Below, in pieces: positions 1 to 5,190 of a stretch of DNA of 5,190 nt. Source of the stretch: Sulfurimonas sp. (lineage in GTDB: Bacteria; Campylobacterota; Campylobacteria; Campylobacterales; Sulfurimonadaceae); assembly GCA_002732645.1 (NCBI GenBank), contig NVRL01000012.1, forward strand, positions 19,264-24,453, read 5' to 3'. The notes beneath the pieces were generated by a model, which saw only the letters and a program-made list of their open reading frames with translations, had not been told where the DNA came from and did no database searches. The position numbers were made by a program, and so were the translations under genes. Numbering within the stretch: position 1 is the stretch's first letter; each line of letters starts with the position of its first letter.

Positions 1-377
1 TGTTAAAGGGTAAAAATATTCTCATTGTTGATGATGATAGTAGAAATATTTTTACACTCTCATCTGTTGTTCAAGAGCTTGGAGCTGATACGTATAGTGC
101 TTTAAATGGTAAAGATGCTTTTAAACTTCTAGAAGATGAAGAAGAGAGTATGGATGTTATTCTTATGGATATTATGATGCCTGTAATGGATGGATTAAAA
201 GCTATTGAGAAGATAAAAGAAGATGAGAGGTTTAAACATATTCCAATTATTGCAGTAACAGCAAAAACAATGAAAGAAGATAAGAGAATGTGCTACGAAG
301 CGGGTGCAAATGACTACCTTGCTAAACCAATAGACCAAAATGCTCTTATCTCTATGCTAAAAGCTTGGAGTAAATAG
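1..377 (+). CDS. C-terminal receiver (REC) domain, probably of a hybrid histidine kinase (5' partial)
   Basis: The frame is open from position 3 to the TAG at 375-377, giving 124 visible residues that form one complete REC domain. Numbering from the codon at position 3, the acidic cluster is D10-D12, the phospho-accepting Asp is D56 (in a LMDIMMP motif), the switch Thr is T86 and the conserved Lys is K108 (in LAKP). REC domains accept a phosphoryl group from a histidine kinase. The opening LKGKNILIVDDD and the ending in a short helix just after the LAKP strand are typical of the last receiver of multi-domain hybrid kinases, so I favour the tail of such a kinase whose sensor and kinase parts lie upstream. 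However, the preceding codon would be NTG (bases 1-2 are TG), so a stand-alone CheY-like protein starting one base outside the window is possible. It abuts the next gene in the same frame. Confidence 0.85.
   Translation, partial: LKGKNILIVDDDSRNIFTLSSVVQELGADTYSALNGKDAFKLLEDEEESMDVILMDIMMPVMDGLKAIEKIKEDERFKHIPIIAVTAKTMKEDKRMCYEAGANDYLAKPIDQNALISMLKAWSK
367..370 (+). promoter_or_regulatory. Ribosome binding site supporting the TTG start of the cheB-cheR fusion
   Basis: GGAG lies 7 nt before the TTG at 378 and inside the last codons of the receiver gene. This good spacing is the main reason for accepting TTG as the start. The first in-frame ATG, at 639, has only an AAAAGG-like stretch pressed against it, and starting there would remove the N-terminal domain. 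Confidence 0.6.
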
Positions 378-2048
378 TTGTTAAAGTTTGTAAGACTTGA
401 AAGAGAGTGTAAAATAGAAATATATGACTCAGTAAGTAGTGAAGAGATTCTTCAACTAGAAGAGCTTTTAGGTGAAGATTTCTACCTTTTTAGCATAAAC
501 TTTACACGCATATATAATATTCCTGCCTCTCTTGCTGAATTATTATACGAACATACAGAAGTTTTGCAAAAAAATATAAAGATAGTTGTAAATAAAAGTA
601 GACTCTCTAAATATTTAAATTATATTGGTTTAAAAGGTATGTTTGTCTCAAAGCTAAAAGATAGACAGAGTACAAATCCAAATATAAATGTAATAGCTAT
701 TGGCGGAAGTGCAAATAGTAGTGCAAAAATTATAGAGATATTATCAAATATAGACACAACAAAGTTTGCAATATTTTTAATTCAGCATATAGACCCAATA
801 AAAGATGGGATATTTGATGAGATATTAGAAAACTATGTAGAGAATGATATCCTTTATGCATCTGAGGGTATGGACGTGAAAGTAGGAGAGATATATTTAG
901 CTTCAAAAGATAGACATATGACAGTTAATGGGTCTAAAATACATTTAGAAAACTCTGCACTTAAAAATGGAGCAAGACCATCTATATCCGTTAGTTTTGA
1001 GTCTTTGAGCAATGAGTATAAAGATAATTTTTGTGGAATCCTTACTTGTGGATATGCAACAGACGGAGTTGACTCACTTGCTACCCTTAAAAGAAACAAC
1101 TCAGTTGTTTTAGTTCAAAATCCTGATGATTGTGAAGCCAACTCAATTCCAAAGCAGGCAAAAAATCAAAAGATATATGACTACATATTTAACACAAGAG
1201 ATATAGCTTTTTATCTAAGATGCATGAGTTTGCAATATGATAGTTTTGATAAGTGGATAACTTTTCTTTTTGATGAAGTGTACACTAGATATGAGTATGA
1301 TTTTAGACTTTATCAAAGGGACTCAGTAAAAAGAAGAGTTGAGCAGTTTATGATAAAACACAGAATTGTTGATATTAAGACATTTATAGTTTTAGTACTT
1401 TTTAATAAATCTGCATTTAAATCTCTTTTTTTAGATTTATCTATAAATGTAACAGAGTTTTTCAGAGATATAGAAGCTTCTAAAAAAATGATAGAGATTA
1501 TTAACAAAGAGCATAAGCACTGTTACAATATAAAAATATGGAGTGCAGGTTGCAGCAGTGGAGAAGAAGTTTACTCTACTGCTATTATTTTAAATGAGTT
1601 GGGATTACTGCATAAGAGTATTATCTACTCAACTGATTTTAATCCTGTAGTAATAGAAGAAGCAAAAAATGCTATTTACTCACTAGAGCGCTTTAAAAAA
1701 GCAGAAGAAGCGTATGCCAAACTTGGGTTTAAGATGCCCTTAGAAAACTACTTTGAAACAAATACAAAGTTTGTAAAAGTAAAAGAGCATGTAAAACAGA
1801 ATGTTCTGTTTTTTGTACATAATTTAGAAAAGGATAGTGTGTTTAATGAGTTTGATATGATAGAGTGTAAAAATGTAATGATATATTTTGATGAAGAACT
1901 AAAGCAAAATGTCTTTAAAATGTTTTATGATTCACTAAAATTTGGGGGTCACCTATTTTTAGGCCCTAGTGAGATGCTTCCTTTAAACTTTGAAAATAGA
2001 TTTGAAGTGTATGATGATATTAATAAGATATATAGGAAAGTAGCTTAA
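378..2048 (+). CDS. STAS-like / CheB methylesterase / CheR methyltransferase fusion protein
   Basis: This 556-residue protein joins opposing chemoreceptor-modifying activities. Residues 1-95 look like a STAS fold, ending in a YLNYIGLK segment typical of the last STAS helix. Residues 103-285 are a CheB catalytic domain with the full triad: S111 in AIGGS, H137 in LIQH and D229 in the ATDG motif. They also keep IYLASKDRHM and RPSISVSF equivalents of CheB signatures. Residues 290-556 are CheR: an N-terminal helical part, VTEFFRD (358-364), the SAM-binding WSAGCSSGEE (388-397), the acidic STDFN (418-422) and NVMIYF (499-504). By family, CheR methylates receptor glutamates using SAM and CheB removes the methyl groups or deamidates glutamine, in the cytoplasm. 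Unlike ordinary CheB there is no fused REC, and unlike many CheB-CheR fusions there is no C-terminal PAS or kinase part. The CheB glycine-rich loop is altered (SANSS instead of STGG), so esterase activity is likely but not certain. No receptor, cheA or cheW is in view. Confidence 0.9.
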   Translation: MLKFVRLERECKIEIYDSVSSEEILQLEELLGEDFYLFSINFTRIYNIPASLAELLYEHTEVLQKNIKIVVNKSRLSKYLNYIGLKGMFVSKLKDRQSTNPNINVIAIGGSANSSAKIIEILSNIDTTKFAIFLIQHIDPIKDGIFDEILENYVENDILYASEGMDVKVGEIYLASKDRHMTVNGSKIHLENSALKNGARPSISVSFESLSNEYKDNFCGILTCGYATDGVDSLATLKRNNSVVLVQNPDDCEANSIPKQAKNQKIYDYIFNTRDIAFYLRCMSLQYDSFDKWITFLFDEVYTRYEYDFRLYQRDSVKRRVEQFMIKHRIVDIKTFIVLVLFNKSAFKSLFLDLSINVTEFFRDIEASKKMIEIINKEHKHCYNIKIWSAGCSSGEEVYSTAIILNELGLLHKSIIYSTDFNPVVIEEAKNAIYSLERFKKAEEAYAKLGFKMPLENYFETNTKFVKVKEHVKQNVLFFVHNLEKDSVFNEFDMIECKNVMIYFDEELKQNVFKMFYDSLKFGGHLFLGPSEMLPLNFENRFEVYDDINKIYRKVA

Positions 2049-3319
2049 TGAAGAGAATTTTATGTGTGGATGATATAGAAACAAATCTTTTTACTTTAGA
2101 AGCCCTTTTTGAGACACACCATAATGATAAATACATGGTGATTACTGCAGCATCAGGAAAAGAGGCTCTTAATATTTTACTATCACAGAAAATAGATCTC
2201 ATATTGCTTGATGTGATGATGCCAGAACTTGATGGTTATGAAACTGCTAAATTTATTCTTAGTAATAAGAGAACAAAAAATATACCAATAATCTTTTTAA
2301 CAGCTAAAAAAGATCAAGATACAGTTTCTAGATGCTACGAAGTTGGTGGTGTTGATTATCTGAGTAAGCCATATAATGAACAAGAGTTATTTGTAAGAAT
2401 CAAGTTTCATCTTGATATGGTAGAAAATAAAAGAGTTCTTGAAGTTGAGAAAAAATTTACTCAAGATATATTAGATATGCAAGATAACTTAGTTGTTATT
2501 TCAGACGGTAAGAAGGTTATAAAGATTAATAGGGCTGTCACAAAACTTTTTAATCTTAAAAGCATTGATGACTTCGTAACTCAATATGTATGTATTTGTT
2601 ATACATTTGTACGTGAAGATGGATACTTTCACTTAGGTTTAGTAAATGATGATGAGTTGTGGGTAGATGTTTTACTAGAACAACTAAAATCAAAAGATGT
2701 TTTAGTGTTGATCAATGACATACAGAATTCACAGCTAAATTCTTTTGATATAAAAGCAAAAATTTTTGGAGATGATTTTCTTGTTACATTGACAGATATA
2801 ACATCATTTGATGCTGAGTCGAAATATAATGAGCATGAAGCTTCTTATGACAGTCTTACAAATATTTACAATAGAACAAAGTTAAATGATCTCTTTTGCA
2901 GACAGATAGAAACAGCGAAAGTAAACAGTGATGCTTTCGCTTTTATAATGCTTGATATAGACTATTTTAAATCTGTAAATGATAATTATGGGCATCTAGT
3001 TGGAGACGCAGTACTTATTCAGATGACTAACCTAATAAAGAAAAGTATACGAGACAGTGATATCTTTGCAAGGTGGGGTGGAGAAGAATTTGTATTGCTA
3101 CTTCCTCATGTTAGTCTAGAAAAAGCTGAAGAAATAGCAAATTATTTAAGAGCTAAAATAGAAGATGATAAGTTTCCTGAAGTAGCTAGCATCACTTGTA
3201 GCTTTGGTGTTGCATGCTATAAGGATGGAGATACCATAGATAGTATAATAAAAAGGGCAGACTCAGCTCTTTATGATGCAAAAAATGCCGGAAGAAACAG
3301 AGTATGCACCCTAAACTAG
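2048..3319 (+). CDS. REC-PAS-GGDEF response regulator, diguanylate cyclase
   Basis: This 423-residue cytoplasmic protein should make c-di-GMP from two GTP. Residues 1-122 are REC, with acidic pair D8-D9, phospho-acceptor D55, T85 and K107. After a helical linker, residues about 138-255 form a PAS-like sensor with a CxC pair (C182, C184). Residues about 265-423 are GGDEF: a DSLTNIYNR entry motif, metal-binding D303 in MLDIDYFK, N311, and the active-site loop GGEEF at 344-348. An inhibitory I-site, RDSD (335-338), stands five residues before it, so both activity and product feedback are expected. The ATG overlaps the previous TAA by one base (TAATG), with AGGA at 2034-2037 as the ribosome binding site, which indicates translational coupling. 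Phosphorylation of D55, perhaps by the kinase ending at 377, would be expected to activate the cyclase by dimerisation, as known for PleD/WspR-type proteins. PAS identity is moderate; the other two domains are firm. Confidence 0.95.
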   Translation: MKRILCVDDIETNLFTLEALFETHHNDKYMVITAASGKEALNILLSQKIDLILLDVMMPELDGYETAKFILSNKRTKNIPIIFLTAKKDQDTVSRCYEVGGVDYLSKPYNEQELFVRIKFHLDMVENKRVLEVEKKFTQDILDMQDNLVVISDGKKVIKINRAVTKLFNLKSIDDFVTQYVCICYTFVREDGYFHLGLVNDDELWVDVLLEQLKSKDVLVLINDIQNSQLNSFDIKAKIFGDDFLVTLTDITSFDAESKYNEHEASYDSLTNIYNRTKLNDLFCRQIETAKVNSDAFAFIMLDIDYFKSVNDNYGHLVGDAVLIQMTNLIKKSIRDSDIFARWGGEEFVLLLPHVSLEKAEEIANYLRAKIEDDKFPEVASITCSFGVACYKDGDTIDSIIKRADSALYDAKNAGRNRVCTLN

Positions 3320-5139
3320 TAAACATATACAACATACTATGTATTGACGACAATCAGAATAATCTATTTACACTTAGTGCACTACTAGAAAATAGAGGTA
3401 ATATAAATGTCATTGAGGCTCTTGGTGCAAAGGCAGGACTGGATAAGCTACTTTTAGAAAAAGTAGACCTTATTCTGCTTGATGTTCAGATGCCGGAGAT
3501 GAATGGTTTTGAGTTAGCAAGATTAGTAAAATCAAATAAAAAAACAAAAGAGATACCTATTATCTTTGTAACGGCAGTCTTTAAGAGTGAGGAATTTATA
3601 AAAGAGGGTTTTGAAATAGGGGCAGTTGACTACCTTACCAAGCCTATAGATGACAATCAGCTTTTAAATAAAATAATGCTCTATTTAGAAATATTTGAAC
3701 AAAACCATAAGATTATGCAGAGTGAGAGAAAATTTGTTGATATAGCCCAGAGCATCGGGGATGGCATCTATACTTTAGATCTAAATAATGAAGCCACCTT
3801 TATAAATAATCAAGCACTTAAAAAGCTTGGTTTTGAGCATAGAGAGTTAATAGGCAAAGAGATCCATGAGTATATTCATTACAAAGATATAAATAACAAA
3901 CCTATACACCCTGATGATTGTAAGATTCACAGAGCGATGAAAGATGGTGAAGTATACAAAGATGACAATGAATATTTTATAAAAAAAGATGGTAGTTTTC
4001 TACCTGTTTCAGTTCTCGCAACACCGCTATATATAGATAATAAAATAGTTGGATCAGTTACAGTTTTTAGAGATAAGACAGAGAAAGAAAAAATAATAAC
4101 CATGGAAGAAGAGAAGATAAAAAATCAAGAACAGATTATTCACTCTATGATTGATATGATTGAGTCTCGGGACTCTTATACTGCTGGTCACACAAAAAGA
4201 GTCGCACACTATTGCGAGCTGATAGCACTAGAGATGCAATACTCTAAAGAAGATATAGATCTTTTAAAAAAAGCTGCCTGGTTGCATGACATAGGAAAAA
4301 TTTCAACCCCTGATAGTGTACTACTTAAACCAAGCAAACTAAATAATGTAGAATATGAGCTTATTCAAGAGCACTTATCGAGTGGTTATGATATGCTAAG
4401 TAAAATAGATGAGTATAGGGTTATCGCAGATATTATGAGAGAACATCATGAAAAATATGATGGTACAGGTTATCCAAGAGGTTTAAAGGCAAATGCTGTT
4501 ATGCCCCTTAGTAGAATCATGATAGTTGCAGATGCCTTTGATGCTATGACAACCAACAGAGTCTATAAGCCTAGAAAGAGTGTGGCTGTAGCACTTCAAG
4601 AGCTTCAAGATCTTAGTACTCAGCATTTTCATCCAGAAGTTGTAGAAGCCTCTTTAAAAGCTTTAGTTAATGTAGATGTAAGTAGTGATATTTCTCAGCT
4701 TCCAACGTCATCTATGGAAGAGCAAAGATTTTCTTATTTTTATAGAGACAGACTAACAAATCTTTTTATTATTGATTATCTTTCACTAATATTAAGATAT
4801 CATCTAACTTCTAACACTGTATATCTTTACAGTATTAAGCTAAATAATTTTACAGATTATAACAGAAGACTTGGCTGGTCTATGGGTGATGAGTTTCTTG
4901 TATCATTTGCAAGTTTTATAGATAACCTATATGATAATATAGTTGTGTTTAGAATAGAGGGTGATGACTTTATGATACTGAGTGAAATCAAAAGAGAGAG
5001 TCTAAAAGAAGACATCCAAAAAAGTGGTATTTTAAAAGACACATTATTAGGGCTTAGTATTAGTGAAAAGTATGTAGAAAATCTTCAGGAAAAAGATGAA
5101 AAAACTTTGTATGAAGAGTTTAAAAAATATCTTAGTTAG
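3304..5139 (+). CDS. REC-PAS-HD-GYP response regulator, c-di-GMP phosphodiesterase, with degenerate C-terminal GGDEF-like domain
   Basis: This 611-residue protein should hydrolyse c-di-GMP. REC (residues 1-130) has D15-D16, phospho-acceptor D60, T90 and K113. PAS (about 145-258) has a typical closing segment, followed by a charged, probably coiled-coil linker (259-284). HD-GYP (about 285-450) keeps the family's metal ligands: H296, the HD pair H328-D329 followed by K332, H357, H381-H382 and D410, plus GYP at 389-391. Residue 292, where some trinuclear enzymes have Glu, is Tyr, hinting at a two-metal site (inference). Residues about 474-611 resemble GGDEF (RDRLTNL entry, NRRLGWSMGDEFL helix) but have K512 at the metal-Asp position and EGDDF (552-556) for GGDEF, so this part is probably non-catalytic. 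The ATG at 3304 overlaps the cyclase gene by 16 nt; GGAAG at 3290-3294 is a suitable ribosome binding site, and no better start precedes the REC core. Pairing with the cyclase suggests a synthesis/degradation switch. Confidence 0.94.
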   Translation: MHPKLVNIYNILCIDDNQNNLFTLSALLENRGNINVIEALGAKAGLDKLLLEKVDLILLDVQMPEMNGFELARLVKSNKKTKEIPIIFVTAVFKSEEFIKEGFEIGAVDYLTKPIDDNQLLNKIMLYLEIFEQNHKIMQSERKFVDIAQSIGDGIYTLDLNNEATFINNQALKKLGFEHRELIGKEIHEYIHYKDINNKPIHPDDCKIHRAMKDGEVYKDDNEYFIKKDGSFLPVSVLATPLYIDNKIVGSVTVFRDKTEKEKIITMEEEKIKNQEQIIHSMIDMIESRDSYTAGHTKRVAHYCELIALEMQYSKEDIDLLKKAAWLHDIGKISTPDSVLLKPSKLNNVEYELIQEHLSSGYDMLSKIDEYRVIADIMREHHEKYDGTGYPRGLKANAVMPLSRIMIVADAFDAMTTNRVYKPRKSVAVALQELQDLSTQHFHPEVVEASLKALVNVDVSSDISQLPTSSMEEQRFSYFYRDRLTNLFIIDYLSLILRYHLTSNTVYLYSIKLNNFTDYNRRLGWSMGDEFLVSFASFIDNLYDNIVVFRIEGDDFMILSEIKRESLKEDIQKSGILKDTLLGLSISEKYVENLQEKDEKTLYEEFKKYLS

Positions 5140-5147
5140 TAAGTATT

Positions 5148-5152
5148 AGGAG
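5148..5152 (+). promoter_or_regulatory. Ribosome binding site of the downstream gene
   Basis: AGGAG is the strongest Shine-Dalgarno match in the window. It sits in the 16-19 nt gap after the phosphodiesterase gene. Two ATG codons follow in frame, at 5156 (3 nt spacing) and 5159 (6 nt spacing); the spacing favours 5159. The gap is too short to hold a terminator, so transcription probably continues into this gene. Confidence 0.7.
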
Positions 5153-5158
5153 TAAATG

Positions 5159-5190
5159 ATGGTAATTTACATTCATGGTTTTGGAAGTAA
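5159..5190 (+). CDS. Start of a YqiA-like alpha/beta hydrolase (3' partial)
   Basis: Only the first ten codons are visible, reading MVIYIHGFGS (one Met more if the ATG at 5156 is used). A short hydrophobic strand leading straight into HGF-S at the extreme N-terminus is characteristic of the YqiA/YcfP (UPF0227) group of small esterase-like alpha/beta hydrolases, where this loop forms the oxyanion hole. The substrate is unknown in this family at large. The fragment is too short to exclude another alpha/beta hydrolase. Close spacing behind the phosphodiesterase gene suggests co-transcription but not necessarily a shared function. Confidence 0.6.
   Translation, partial: MVIYIHGFGS

Noticed and set aside
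854..1099. Minus-strand open frame of 81 codons inside cheB-cheR
   Set aside because: It lies opposite the CheB catalytic core, has no recognisable motif, and the + strand frame is clearly the coding one.
1094..1110. Inverted repeat AAACAAC-TCA-GTTGTTT
   Set aside because: An AT-rich 7-bp stem with a 3-nt loop inside CheB coding sequence and no proper T-run; expected by chance in DNA of this composition.
1313..1507. Minus-strand open frame of 64 codons inside the CheR region
   Set aside because: It is hydrophobic only because it mirrors Lys/Asn/Asp-rich coding sequence; it is a shadow of the CheR domain.
639..2048. Alternative ATG start at 639 for the CheB-CheR protein
   Set aside because: There is no well-spaced ribosome binding site, and the 87 codons before it are open, abut the previous gene and read like a folded domain; the TTG at 378 with GGAG upstream fits better.
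2020..2202. Minus-strand open frame of 60 codons across the cheB-cheR / cyclase junction
   Set aside because: It lies opposite the end of CheR and the first receiver strands, both firmly identified.
4162..4175. Inverted repeat GAGTC-TCGG-GACTC
   Set aside because: Only a 5-bp stem without a T-run, encoding the conserved start of the HD-GYP domain (ESRDS); most likely chance.
4857..5042. Minus-strand open frame of 61 codons at the end of the phosphodiesterase gene
   Set aside because: The + strand continues a recognisable GGDEF-like domain here; the reverse reading has no motif.
5140..5158. Possible terminator after the phosphodiesterase gene
   Set aside because: The gap has no inverted repeat or T-run and is occupied by the ribosome binding site of the next gene.

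Overview
The window is AT-rich DNA read entirely on the + strand, with almost no non-coding sequence. Heavy use of ATA (Ile) and AGA (Arg) codons, Lys/Ile/Asn-rich proteins and densely packed signalling genes suggest a member of the Campylobacterota, perhaps Sulfurimonas-like. That assignment is an inference from composition and protein style; no rRNA or other taxonomic marker is present.

Layout: (1) positions 1-377 hold the end of a gene finishing in a receiver (REC) domain, most like the last receiver of a hybrid histidine kinase. (2) 378-2048 encodes a fused CheB methylesterase and CheR methyltransferase. Its N-terminal ~95 residues look like a STAS domain, where a normal CheB would carry REC. 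It starts with TTG directly after the previous stop, in the same reading frame. (3) 2048-3319 encodes a REC-PAS-GGDEF diguanylate cyclase with an intact GGEEF motif and I-site. (4) 3304-5139 encodes a REC-PAS-HD-GYP c-di-GMP phosphodiesterase with a degenerate GGDEF-like domain after the HD-GYP. (5) From 5156 or 5159 a further gene begins, whose first residues resemble YqiA-type alpha/beta hydrolases; it runs off the window.

The first four genes abut or overlap (0, 1 and 16 nt), with no room for internal promoters or terminators between them, so they are probably one translationally coupled operon. The likely logic is that an upstream kinase phosphorylates the receivers of a c-di-GMP synthase and a c-di-GMP hydrolase, setting the local c-di-GMP level, while the CheB-CheR protein reversibly methylates an unseen partner, possibly a chemoreceptor-like sensor. 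The enzyme families are well supported by motifs; the wiring between them is inference. No RNA genes, mobile elements, CRISPR arrays, or convincing promoters or terminators were seen.
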